NCBI GenBank assembly: GCA_028023455.1
Contig: JAQFVV010012530.1
Location: 3,355,254 to 3,419,253, forward strand
Length of the DNA: 64,000 nucleotides
Source of the DNA: Epiperipatus broadwayi
Lineage: Eukaryota; Onychophora; Udeonychophora; Euonychophora; Peripatidae
Direction: 5' to 3'
This document shows positions 36,301 through 48,599 of the stretch, piece by piece (position 1 is the first letter of the stretch; every line of letters begins with the position of its first letter). The notes under the pieces are model-generated. The model was not told the origin of the DNA. It worked only from the letters and a program-made list of their open reading frames with translations, and did no database searches. Position numbers and translations under genes: made by a program.

Positions 36301-39300
36301 AAATAAAACATTTAAAATTAACGATGCTAGCAAAATGTGTACATATAGTCTCATGGATTAAACAGTAAGAATATTTATTTCACATTTTAACTAGATATTC
36401 AATACTTTATTCTTCAAAACATTTCACTAAATAACAATAATAATAAGCAATTTAAGTAGGAGAAATAGTTCTTTCTTGAAATATCATTTAAAATTATTGG
36501 AGCAGTTTTTAGAATCACAAAAGAGGGAGAGGGAGAGAGTTAGCAGGCTTTCATAACTAATATTAAAAAACACATAAACTTGATTAAAGATAATATTAAT
36601 TTCAGGAATATTTATAATTCCATTTGTAATAAGTAAGTAATTTTCTAGAAATACTGCAAAAGCATTTATTATAAAATTTTCCAATATCAGTCAATTGATT
36701 TTCATCCAAAGATCTAAGAAAAATGTATAACTTTCCTCTGGATGGAATAGACACACTAAATAAAATTTATTTTACATTGCTATTAAAGAATAAATAATGC
36801 TTTTTTAAAATAATAACATAACAAATGTACATTCAAGTAATATCTTTTAATTAAAGCAAATGTTTTTTCTTGTTGAAATGGGAATAATTTTATATACGAT
36901 TTCAAATAATACACTTGTCATAATAAGCAAATCATTATTATAAGGAGTTTAAAGTTCTTCATAAAAAGTGAATTAATTCCAAATATTATTTTATATAAGA
37001 TGAATATTTTTAAGAATAGCATAATAAAATTATTAAATAATTTTAAAAACATTATTGCTGTGGAGAAATATTATAGCAAACTTAAGTATTAAATAGACTT
37101 TAAAATAAGTTTTGAAATTACAACAGTTTTACATAGAGAAAGCAATGATAATAATGGCTTTTAAAGTTCTTCAAATCACAAAATTTAAACAGCATAAATT
37201 TAAGCATTATAATAACTAGTTAGTTTTACCATTAATGTCGACTGCAACATAAAATCCTTGTACGTGAAGTTCTAATTTTAGCCAAACATTATTTTTGAAA
37301 CTAATAAAATAAAATTGTTTAAATAAAGTTAAACTTATTAAATTAAATAACTGCAAGTTAAAAACACAAATGTACCAAATAGAAATTATTATCATGTGTT
37401 TTTATTCCTAATTAGTGTTATTCCCTAATGTTTTTCTTCCCAAATGTTTTTCTTCTCAAGTGTTTTTGCAGATGTCAGTTTCTACTATTTATATCCTAAG
37501 GCAAGTGGTTACTTTTTGATTTCTAATATTGGCATTTTAATTTCCATCCACATTATTTCATTGGTTTGAATCCAATGTCTTACAAACTCTAAGGAAATAT
37601 TCTAAAAATAATCTCATTATATATTCATTTTTTTAAATCAATTAATTTACATCTAGACAGAAAAATTAGTTATTATTTCCTGTTACAATAAATTATTTAT
37701 AAAGTCAAATATTATAGTGAAATAAAATACATTATAAAATTAAAAATAACTTTATTTCAAAGAAAAAGCTTATCTTATAATATTTATTTAACATATTCAT
37801 TTTAATTTAAGTAAGTCCTCAAAACATTTTATATCGTTCTTTTTTCATTTTAAAAAAAAATAATAATAATGTAGTTTTTCTTTATGCTATTTCCTCAGTA
37901 AGAAGTCAAGAAATTGAATTTGCACTTTTCATTCTCTACTGAGAAATATTGTGAATCTTTTTTTTACAGCTTTACAATTCATGATATATTTTTTCTAATA
38001 TTTTAATTAAAAAAAAAGAAAAAAAAAGTCAGGATAATCAAATAAGTAGGTCTTCAACCTCTATAATGATAGGTGCTTTTTATATATTTGGCAATTTCAC
38101 ACTTTGCGAGATTACTTTGAGAAAATATTACAGTGGTCTAAAAACTTGATTTTGTGAAAAGTTTATGATTATTTTTGTATTGAAATTGTTTTGATAACTA
38201 TTGGAAATCAAAATTATATATTATTACATATTTATTTTTTATGGGGATGTTTTATTTTTAAATATAAAAGCATATATTCTTTTGAGTAACACCACTATAA
38301 TAATTACAACCATAGAAAATTTGATGGTCTACAAAATGTCTTCACTATATAATATATAATAACATTTAGTGATATTGTAAAAATATTAATAAATTGTAAA
38401 CCTTTAAAGCATAATTTGATTGGTTTACTAATTAGTGAAAATAATTCATTCAGATTTTTAAAACAAACATTAAACAAAAAAGATTGCATTCATTTTGCAA
38501 ACTGATTCTGATCCACCTAAAATTTGCTAATGAAACAACACTTTTTTTTATTAAAATATAATTTTTAAAATAATTCCAAAAATCAAATGTGATTTTTTAA
38601 AATTTATTTAATTTCTAACAAAAATATATATCAAATGAGGTCATGTATTATATTCTGATAAATAATAATCGTTTAATATTAAAGTAAAAGTTGAAAACTT
38701 AAAGTAAGTGAGAACAAAGAAATCTGTTAGAATACAGGAGAGTTAAGAACATTTTGAACAAGGAATTGTTAAAGAAATTAAGTTTTTACATTCATTCATC
38801 CAGACATTCCTACATTCATTATTTTTAATTCCTACTTTTAAAATTATCAGCTTTATTATGACTTTTTTAAAAATTAACTACATCTAAAATATTTCATTAT
38901 ATTTTATATTACCATTAAGGTTAGACTAAAACGTTTTAATAATTAAATTGAGCAATAACAAACCCACATAAGGGGTTTGAATTTGGTTTCCAAGTTTAAG
39001 ACTACTATTAAATATCAAAACATTTTAATGGTTAAATTATGATATGAATTATTAACTTATAAACTGCATTAATTAATACTTTAAGTTAACAAATACTTAA
39101 AATTTAAGTATTTGAACTTTATATATAATTATTTATAAGATAAAATATCATATCTTAGTCTTTTAACTTATTTCACAGTTATAAAAGATCACAAAATGTT
39201 TATAGAATGACTTTTCATATACACAACCATAGCATTATTAGACAACAACAAATTTATCTATTATAAAACTACTGATCTTTTTTAGACACATTAAGCTAAG

Positions 39301-39420
39301 ATATGTCTTTTCATTTAGCTTCAACCCAAAACTAAAGCTCACAATTTATATATATTAATTCTAATATTCTTATGGATAAATGATGAATTCATATTATTAT
39401 TTCTGGGAGCTTCCATGTAA
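33316..39420. other. Long gene-free stretch of intron 5
   Basis: About 6 kb of very A+T-rich, low-complexity DNA. I found no exon, RNA gene or transposon end. Short open frames (about 60 codons at 33985, 35313, 36484 and 38304) look random. Locally repetitive A-rich phrasing suggests an old eroded satellite at 33.8-36.5 kb, but no clear period was visible. Confidence 0.5.
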
Positions 39421-39486
39421 TAAAAATATAATAGCTATATAGCTATTATATTTTTATTTAAGTCCTGTAAATAATATATATATATA

Positions 39487-39680
39487 TAAACCATTATACA
39501 ATTACAAATATCCACTAACACCCTCTGTTTAATAGTCTTTATTTCAATAATAGCACTATTATTGAGATATAGACTATTAAACAGAGGGCGTTACTGGATA
39601 TTAGTAATTGCATAATGGTTTATATATTTGTATGATTATTTCAGTTAGTATTAACAGTAACTTTTTTTCATATATATATA
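39487..39680. mobile_element. Foldback element, copy 1 (palindromic core plus tail)
   Basis: 39487-39626 is a palindrome of about 140 bp: ATAAACCATTATACAATTAC on the left pairs with the right-hand GTAATTGCATAATGGTTTAT, and the ACCCTCTGTTTAATAGTCT arm pairs with the AGACTATTAAACAGAGGGC arm. A tail (TTTGTATGATTATTTCAG..GTTAACAGTAAC type) follows. Copy 2 is at 58326-58492 in the opposite orientation. A separate 34-bp palindrome lies at 39422-39455. Confidence 0.8.
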
Positions 39681-40139
39681 AGAAATAATCCCAGTGCACA
39701 CTACTATTAGCTGAAACATCAAATATAAAATGTCATATAACTTTCCCAAATGTAAAATTTTTTCAGCCACACACTCTGTGAATAAATATTAAACTCTAAA
39801 TCTCAAGCAGCCAATCCAAAAATATCTCTTGAACTATATGCTCTAATGATGTTAAATAATTTTAAATTAGCATCATTGCTAATTTTTTCATGCTCTTTAT
39901 TTGAAGAAGTCTATATTTCAATAGTTAACGTCATTGTAGTATAAACATCACATGATCACTATTTCTTATGCTTGCTCTTAACTGTTATTAAAACAAGCAA
40001 AACTGAATGGCAATACCTATAGAGAGTTTTGCCTGTTTTAATCATTGTAGTATACAATTCAAGAAATATCTTTTGGATTGGATTAATGGGATTTGGACAT
40101 TTATATTTATTCATGGAGGTGTAGCTGAAAAATTAACAT

Positions 40140-40505
40140 TTGAGTAATTTGACTTATATATAAATGGAGGGGATTCGAATGCAGAGTTTTAAACTCCCAT
40201 CAGCTATCCACTCTATCTCATATAAGTAATACACATTACCACCCTTATGCAAAAAGGATAAATTATCTCCATTGTACATATTTTGTGCTGAACCAGCACT
40301 CATCAGTTGGTCCAGATCATCATCTCTCACAAAAATATATAATCAATGCCCAGATTATATTATGATAGAAAATCTTCAAACTTTAATAGACAGGGTTCAA
40401 TCTATTCACTCTCCAACTCTTTAGCCATCCATACATTGAAAATCTCATCATGAAACACCCAAATCCCCTGTTGATGCCAATATTATTGTCATGCCCACAT
40501 TGACT
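40140..40505 (+). repeat. ~350-bp repeat family C, copy 1
   Basis: Shares with its relatives GGGGATTCGAA-type start, CACTCATCAGTTGGTCCAGA, CTTCAAACTTTAATAGACAG, CTCTCCAACTCTTTAGCCAT and TATTATTGTCATGCCCA in that order. No coding sequence. Family: 40140-40505, 40610-40980, 43955-44290 (+), 44345-44650 (-) and a partial at 48440-48590. Confidence 0.75.
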
Positions 40506-40609
40506 TCAAATCACACAGATCTCTCATGTATAGGACTTTGTGTATTTATATACACAGAAGAAGGATGAGCAGAATACAGACTGAATTTGTAATATTTAAA
40601 TAGGTGTAC

Positions 40610-40980
40610 CTGGAGTTCAGATGTAATTAAAGGGAATTTGAATACAAACATTCAAAATCTTCTCAGCCATCTATTCTATCTCATATGACCACATACATGT
40701 GAAAAAAATAAATGATCTCCAATATATGTATTTCATACTGAATCAGTACTCATCAGTTAGTCCAGATCATCTTCCACACACACACACATATATAATCAAT
40801 GATCCATTTATATTAAGATAGCAAATCTTCAAACTTTAAGGGACAGGCTTCAATCTATTCATCCTCCAAGTCTTTAGTCATCCATACATTGAAAATCAGA
40901 TGATGGAACACCTAAATACCCTGTTGATACCAATATTATTGTCATGCCCATGTTGACTCTAGTCACTTAGACCCCTCATG
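40610..40980 (+). repeat. ~350-bp repeat family C, copy 2
   Basis: Direct copy 105 bp after copy 1, with CAGATGTAATTAAAGGGAAT at its start and a short CA array near 40775. Confidence 0.75.
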
Positions 40981-41779
40981 TATTCAAATCCCATCAAATT
41001 ACATGCAAACTTTAAGTATATAAAGTATACTTGTATTTAAATATTATATGCATATCTTTGCAAAATAAAGTGAATGGATTGCGAAATGAAATTCTGTATA
41101 AATAAAGTTCTTAATTGGTATTTTAGTGATAAGAAGAGATATAATGCTGGAAGTATTATATTAAGTAAAAAAGAAAAAAAATAACCTTCTTATACAAAAA
41201 TATGGTAAAGGAGATATCTATGGGGAATCTGAAATCTGCTTTAAGCATGCAGCAATTATATAGTTGTACCTACTACTTATCAATCATAGAACATGATAGA
41301 CATAGGGATAATGATGGGAAAAGTAATAGAAATGAAATACAAAAATATTTATAATAATGGGGATTGGAATGCTGGATAAATCAGAAAATTATTATTACAA
41401 AAAAACTATAGATTAGAATGAAAAATGAGAAAGATGAAAGTTGATGGATTTTTGTAAATAAAATAACATTGTAATAATGAATAAATAACAAATCACAAGA
41501 GTCTTTACACAAAAAAATATTCAGGTAATATTTAGATTATATATCAGTTCAGAACCATTAGAGATCTGACATATTCTGATCACAACTTAGTAATAACAGA
41601 ATATAAACAAAATTTGAAGGCTATTAGCAATATTAAACCAATAAAGCAAATAAACTTACTAAAAAAGTTATAAAAATATATATGTTCAAATTTACTGGAA
41701 AACAATAGAAATTATAAACAATTGCAAAATAATTGGAAATATAAATTGAAATGAAGATAAAAAAAATATATAAGTAATA

Positions 41780-42310
41780 GATGTGATATGTTGGACTATT
41801 TCTATCATTTATGAAAGGATGTTGAATGTGTAGAAAATTTTAAACTTTATTTAAACTTTTTAAATACAAACAATTGTTAGTAACAACACAGGCTAGTAAT
41901 TACATAACGTTTCGAGAAGTATTATTCTCCACTCTTCTTCATATGTTGCTGGCCTATATGCACAGTGACAATATTCACTTAGAAGTTGAACTCACATCTT
42001 TAGATTCTTGAATATTGAATTTAAGGCAAACACTTGGTTAGAGTATTTGCCTTAAATTCGATATTCAAGAATCTAAAGGTGCGAGTTTAACCTCTAAGCA
42101 AATATTGTCATTGTGCATATAGATCAGCAACATCTGAAGAAGAGTGAAGACTAATATTACTCGAAATGTGTAATTAGTAACCTATGTTGTCTATTTTTGT
42201 GTTATTGCTAACAAGTTGTTTGTATTTGGAAAGTTTAAATAAAGTTTAAAATTTTCTATACATTCAACATTTACTCATAGATGATGGAAATAGTCCAACA
42301 TATCACATCT
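41780..42310. mobile_element. ~530-bp near-perfect palindrome (foldback element)
   Basis: Left end GATGTGATATGTTGGACTAT, right end ATAGTCCAACATATCACATC-type. The arms (about 255 bp each) pair through AAATTTTAAACTTTATTTAA, the TTCGAGAAGTA/TACTCGAA region and GATTCTTGAATAT to a small centre near 42044 (GGCAAACACT-TGGTT-AGAGTATTTGCC). Mismatches are scattered and few. No coding capacity. Each arm carries the hammerhead-like motif noted in the findings. Confidence 0.85.
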
Positions 42311-43039
42311 AATATTATACCATCATCACAAGCCTTCAGACAAATATATAAGTAACTATTATTATATTTTAAAAAAACCCAGAGGCATCATAATCTATCA
42401 GATATATAGAAGGTAGGATATAAAGAAAGCAGCATGGAAAAAATTGTTTTATAAATGAAATGATTAATAAATTGAAATAGAGAACAAAAGACACTATAGG
42501 TAATGTCATAAAGAATGAAAGATGCAGAGGATAAAATTACACAAAAATGGTTAGAAGAGACATTTTTATAAGATATAAAAGTTACAAGATAAGCTAAAGT
42601 TATACTGAATCTAACTAGGAAAAACAGAGTGACAAAAATATTATGATAATTAAAACAGATAATAGCAAAGTATGATTTATATAATGGAAAGTTATTGGCT
42701 TTAAACGAAAAAAAAAAGATGAGATAAATAAAGGTAAAATATATTATGCACTAATATGACTGGGATTATAAAAACTGAAACTGAGATGAGGTTAGGTAAG
42801 AATGCTTTAAGTAGAAGTGAGAAATGAACTGAGCATATTTAGGGATTACAGTTTTAAGCAATTTTCTTTACTTGAACACAATCAAGCTTTTTATTACTTG
42901 TCTCAATGACATAAACATTATATTAATTTGTAATTTTGTTACGTAAATACTTTGTAGAAGGACCTTTGTTATTAGCATATCGTAAAACAACTTAAATGAC
43001 ATTTTGCAGTTGAATTTTGATATGTCCTAAAATTATAAA

Positions 43040-43130
43040 TAGTAATATAATTGCTATGTTGATCAGAAATGCACGCGTCTACAATTTATGGATTCGGAGT
43101 TTCAAAATCCAGCAATCTACCAGTCCTCTA
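43040..43130 (-). mobile_element. Possible tRNA-derived remnant
   Basis: The reverse complement contains TTTAGAGGACTGGTAGA and GCTGGATTTTGAAACTCCG, resembling D-arm and anticodon-arm sequence. No proper T-arm is visible, so this is a weak call. Confidence 0.25.
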
Positions 43131-43614
43131 AACATCGCAGGACTAAAAATAATTGATACTTTGTCTGTAAATTCAGTATACGGTTATTAATATTTCTTTT
43201 ATAAAGAATATGGTATCTAAATCTCCTTTTTTATGACTAATCTTTCTAAAAGAAATCATAAGTCGCACACATAAAATATCACTTCAGGGTTTTAGCTGTT
43301 CGTGAAATATTATTTTAAAAGAAAATATATTTTTATCAAAAGTAACAACGAGTGCTTTCTATATTATTATGCTATTTTGACTAATTACTAACTCATTATT
43401 TCCTATATTAAGTTGTGTTTTCGTTATTATTTTATATATATATAGTCTAATAATTTGAATTATTTGCTTGTATTTATTCTTTATGATGTTAATTTGCTTA
43501 TTAACATTGGCCATAGCAAAAAAAAGATAGCGTTTACTTGTACACAGTTAATAAAATTTTAAGTTATTTTTTATTAATAAAATAATCATCAGTGAGTTAC
43601 GATTATATTTATAT

Positions 43615-43820
43615 TTAATAAACTATTTTTTCTTCCTAATAAACGAACAAAAAGTAACTTCTAAAATCCTCACTAGAGGACAGTTGAGCCTAATTTCTGC
43701 TGTTCTTGTAATTATTCACTGATGAAAAGAATTTGGAAAAGAAATTTTGAAAAATCTGCAACTTTGTTAAAAATTTTCAAGCAAACTTATGATTCAATTT
43801 CATAGTTATATTAGTTATCT
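43615..43820 (+). repeat. ~200-bp duplicated segment, copy 1
   Basis: Copy 2 is at 44990-45198. Shared: CACTAGAGGACA, TTCTGCT, GTAATTA-TCACT, GAAGATTTT/GAAATTTTG, AAGCAAA-TTATG-TTCA-TTT. Copy 2 ends directly at the TCTA/TCTG array. Confidence 0.6.
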
Positions 43821-43954
43821 TTTCAATTATCAGTTAGTAAATATCTACTTTATTATCTATAAATATGAGATTCTTTACATATTTTTCATTTTAATTAATT
43901 TGACATTTACAAAAAATATATTTAATATTTAAATACAAGTATAATATACATACT

Positions 43955-44650
43955 TAAGCCAGATGTAATTAAAGGGGATTTGAAATCAAACTTTCAAGCT
44001 TCTTTCAGTGATTTACTCTATCTAATATAACCGATATACATGACCACATACATGTGAAAAAGGTAAATGATCCCAATATACAGCACTTATAAGTTGGTCT
44101 GGAGCATCATCTCCCACACACATGAGTAATCATGGCTTAGTTTGAAATTATTAAATTTAAAAATCTACAGACTTTAATGGACAGACTTCAACCCTCCCCA
44201 CTTATTCAGCCATCCATATCATCAAAAATCCGATGATGGAATGATCAAAGCGCTTGTTAATGTCATTATTATTGTCATACCCATGTTGACACATCATATG
44301 TAGAACTTTAATATGTCCATTTACTTGTACAGAATAGGAATGGGCAGATAAGAAGACAAAGTGAATTTGAGCATTGCAACATCAGATTTTCAATAATATG
44401 GATAACTGAAGAGTTGGAGAGTGGAGAGGATTGAAATCTGTTCATTAAAGTTTGTAGATTTGCTATCTTAACATATAACTGAACACTGATCATATACATG
44501 TGTGGTAGATGATATGATAATATGGACCAACTGATGAGCACTGATTCAGCACAAAATACATATATTGGAGATCATTTATCATTTTCACATTATGTTGTCA
44601 TGTGCATTGGTTATATTAGGATAGATTGAATGACTGAAGAGAGCTTGAAA
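43955..44650. repeat. Repeat family C, copies 3 and 4 in head-to-tail inversion
   Basis: Copy 3 (43955-44290) is direct; copy 4 (44345-44650) is inverted (TTGGAGAGTGGAGAGGATTG, TTAAAGTTTGTAGATTTGC, GGACCAACTGATGAGCACTG). Together they form an inverted repeat of about 300-bp arms with a short spacer. Confidence 0.75.
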
Positions 44651-44764
44651 CTCTAGGCTCAAAAAGTATATTTAATCAATTAGTGGTACAGCAGAATTAT
44701 AGGTCTTACTGATTGGTTAGGTGTGCTGCCCTATTTATTGAGGAATAATTAAAATAAATTAGAA

Positions 44765-44855
44765 GCTAAAGATAGGAAAAGATGGATTGAACTTGGAGAG
44801 ATCTTCATCCTGCAGTGGATTGATAATGGTTAATGATGATGATGAATTAAATAAA
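44765..44855 (+). pseudogene. Non-LTR retrotransposon 3' end (ORF2 tail and GAT-rich tail)
   Basis: Frame reads AKDRKRWIELGEIFILQWID then NG and a stop at 44831, followed by TGATGATGATGAATTA. A DR-x-x-W..L-terminated frame followed immediately by a short GAT tail is typical of RTE/CR1-like LINE 3' ends. The rest of the element is not evident upstream. Confidence 0.45.
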
Positions 44856-45198
44856 TTATTTAAACGTTTTGCTTTATTTTTAAATTAAAATTATTTAAAA
44901 TATATTATGTAAATATATATATACTGTAAGTTAAAACATGGAAGAATAATAATCACTACAAAAAATAAAATCACATGACAATGCTTTTCAAAATATAAGT
45001 TATTCTTTTTCCCCTGTAGGATAAGAAAATAGAAAAATAACTCTTAAAATTCACACTAGAGGACACTAACCTTCTGCTTTTCTAGTAATTACTCACTAAA
45101 GTGAAGAATTATTGAATAGACTTCTATTCCAGTGTAAATGGATTTTGTAAATTTTTCAGATTTGAAGATTTTAAAAGCAAATTTATGTTTCATTTTAG

Positions 45199-45494
<296 letters not shown>

Positions 45495-46509
45495 AGAATA
45501 TGGATGCTTAGCTATTGTCAGCTTTTAGAGTAATTCAAAGAACAATGGTGTCAAACAAAGAAAATACTACATGGCTCTAACTTATCCAATGCTTTTCAGA
45601 AACGAACTATGTATACTACTACAATTCTTCTACCTACACGTAAACATGAATAATTGAGATAGAACAACAACTAACTTAAGGATATGGACAGAACAATATT
45701 GGCTAAGTACTTAATAAGCACTACTTTTTAATATTTTTGATTATCCAAGTGTACAATAGTTGGAGAATTATATTAAATATTTTTTCACCAATAACATGCG
45801 GTTAAATAACTCCATGAATAATGTTGTCTTCCATCCGACTTTTTAATAATATTTCCCCCATCACTATTTTTTTTTTGTAAAAAAATATATAAAAAAACTC
45901 TAAACCGCAGAAAGAAATTGGAAGTCGTTTTATCTTTACTTTGAAATAATAATTTGCAAAATTACTTTGTAAAATAAAAGAAATTAATTTAATAATAACT
46001 CGGTCTTTAATGTGTCTTGATGTAATCCAAACTCATGCCACAATTATAACTAATGGTTTTCGGTTTACAATGATAAGGTATTTCCACAATGAATGTTTAG
46101 TTTTCAAATATGATGTCATACTATGCATTAAATGAGTTTTTAGCATTAAAAATGTGAGATGTTGAAAGTTACTCATTTCATATTATCACTTGTTAATATC
46201 CATTGCTCATCACATATTCAGTTTAACATATGCTATTTGTTAAACAAACATGATTTCACAATTTATTTTCATTATTAGTCCATTGCTTATTTAATATGTT
46301 TAATTCTTTGTGATTCATACTTACCAATAGTGCAAGACTGATCACACCTGATTGTAATCAAGAACTCTATATTACATTGTATATTTAACTTTTTGTGCAA
46401 ATAAAGATTATTTTGAAAAAAAAAAAAAAGAAATTCTCTTCTAAACATAAATAACATTTTTATTTTTACTATGTGCTGTTAACTGAAACTTTTAGCTCTC
46501 AAGTTTGCA

Positions 46510-47225
46510 CTTTACCACTGCACTAAATCATGCAGGGAAAAAATCCATAGATCACAATTTAATCTATCACTTCTTGTCCTGGAACATCTTATGATCATCT
46601 GAGAAAATAACCATTTGATTACTTATTAAAAATACTACCTTGAATAGTTTCTTGTAATGGTAGGGAGAAAACCCAATTGCTAAAACTTTATGAATTGCAC
46701 TTCAATTCTACCACTTCCAGTATTGAAATGTCATATGACTAACAGAGCAACATTGCTTATTAAAAGTATGAAACCGTATTTAGTGCAGTGGCTAAGTGGA
46801 AATTCTAGAGCTAAAATTCTACAGATCTCACTTCTGATGCTCAATGACTATGGCCTCCTGAGCACCAAAACATTTTATTACCTATTAAAGGTATTGATTA
46901 CATACTAAAGTGACAGAATGGAGATGTGAGTGATATAGCTCCAAGGATTGCTTTTAGCTCTAACATTATCTGCACTTGAATATAATATGATCTCCTAAGC
47001 AATTAAACATTTAATGTTTGATGTAGCGGTCAAGTGGAAACTCAAGAGATAATGAATCACATTGCAATTCTGTCATTTCCAGTACTCACATGTCATATAG
47101 CCTACTAAGTAACTAATCATGTGATTATTTATTAAAAGTAGTGCTCGAGAGAAAAGTTTCAAGGGTTACAATTTGGGTCTAACACTTCCAGTGCCTAAAT
47201 ATTATATGATTTGAAAAGCAAGCAA
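46510..47225 (+). repeat. ~117-131-bp diverged tandem repeat (about 6 units)
   Basis: Markers such as GTGG-TAAGTGGAAA at 46779 and 47022 with intermediate units at 46648, 46905 and 47139. Each unit has ACTTCCAGT/ACTTCTGAT, TCATATGA/CAATGACTA, and CTATTTATTAAAAGTA-type elements. It ends 130 bp before exon F. Confidence 0.6.
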
Positions 47226-47355
47226 TATGACTATTTATTTAACAAATGATTTTTTTATATTAGTAGTATATGTATTATAATATTAAGGTATCACATATTT
47301 TATTGATTATAAATATACAAAATTGTTCATAATTAATGCATTATATACTTTGCAG

Positions 47356-47512
47356 GTTGACAGCATTTATTTTAAAGGTTTTTTGTCAAGGTAACCAGTT
47401 TATTCGAGTTGATATGGAAAAACTGTGTTTGGCACAGAATTGGCTTGCTCAGCATCAGAACGCTGATGGGTCCTTTAAAGAAACTCAGATGCTTATCCAC
47501 AAAGAAATGATG
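47356..47512 (+). CDS. Complement C3-like protein, exon F with the thioester-acting histidine (LIHKEM)
   Basis: A 157-nt exon after acceptor tactttgcag, ending at donor gtaatt, phase 2 in and phase 0 out. It reads LTAFILKVFCQGNQF, then a helix with AQNWLAQHQNADGSF, then MLIHKEMM. The His codon is at 47498-47500. In C3 and some TEPs the His at this place acts as the catalytic base that directs the thioester toward hydroxyl groups; A2M-type proteins lack it. W-L-T-A-F and DGxF are strong family signatures. No following exon was recognised before the right edge, so the next intron exceeds 16 kb. Confidence 0.92.
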
Positions 47513-47689
47513 GTAATTTTACAGTGAGCATTTTAAAGCATAATTTCATAATGATAATTATTATTAATTGGTTGAGTGCAGATGTGTTTACAAGGTTCTC
47601 AAAATAGGAGAAGGGTGCAAATAAGATAGAAATCTGATACAAGTACCAAATAATTTTTAATTTATTATAGTAAAGAAAACCAAGTCACA

Positions 47690-48215
47690 CATTATGTGAC
47701 TAATTCTAGATAAAGATTTAAAATGGTTTCTCTTGTAGCATTTATCGAAAAAAAAGCTTGTTTAGAGCTGTTAGCATGCTCATTATATTACATTTGTAAT
47801 ACAACCTTAATAAGTTAAGTCACATGATGTATGGATTGGTTTTCATTACTATTATAGTTTGGCTTTTAAGACTTTGGCAAGATTATATTGCTAAGTCTAT
47901 TAATAGGTATTGTATCTGAATGTAGTTCAGTCCCATATAGCTATTTATGTTAGATAGCTGGATTTGAAAATATATAGATGTCTGAAAATTTCAGATTTTC
48001 TACTTAATAGTTTAGCATTTGATAAATGCTGGACTTGAGTTTGTATTTTAGGTCTAGTATCCGAATGTCCTAGCATCTCACTGACAGAGGCATTATCTTG
48101 AAACTGGTTTGGGGATAAGGATAGACCTAGATAGAGATTTTAAATGCTTTCTATTGCTGCATTTATCGAAAAAAAATGTTTAGAGCTATTAGCATGCTCA
48201 TTATATTAACATATA
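47690..48215 (+). repeat. Repeat related to the 32.2-kb palindrome (two partial copies)
   Basis: TAAAGATTTAAAATGGTTTC..TTTATCGAAAAAAAAGC and AATAAGTTAAGTCACATGAT match the right half of 32163-32520. A second partial copy at 48050-48215 includes AGTATCCGAATGTCCTAGCA and TTTATCGAAAAAAAATG. Not palindromic here. Confidence 0.65.
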
Positions 48216-48439
48216 TTTTAATTTTATATTTAAATTCAAAACGTAAAAAAATTTTTTTAAAGTAAGTTTATAAATCTATGAATATTTACAATCAAATCAT
48301 AAGAGAACATGCTTTATTTGTTTATTTTCCATTTTAATATAAAAAAAACCAAACAAAGCAATATAAAAAATATATAGAGCAGCAATTACATCTTTTTTCC
48401 AAGGTTCATTCTCATAAAGTTGCCTGCTGCTTTATTATA

Positions 48440-48590
48440 TATATAGGGTATATAAGCACAGACTTTCACACAACCCACCACTCTCCCCTCCATCTCATAA
48501 CACTGATACACTTGAACACATATATGTTGAAAAGATAAATAATCATCAATGTATGTATTTCATGCTAAACCAGCAATCATCAGTTGCTTT
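48440..48590 (+). repeat. Repeat family C, copy 5 (partial)
   Basis: CTCCATCTCATAACAC, ACATATATGTTGAAAAG, TGTATTTCATGCTAAACCAG and ATCATCAGTTG match the middle of the family. Confidence 0.55.
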
Positions 48591-48599
48591 ATTATAATA

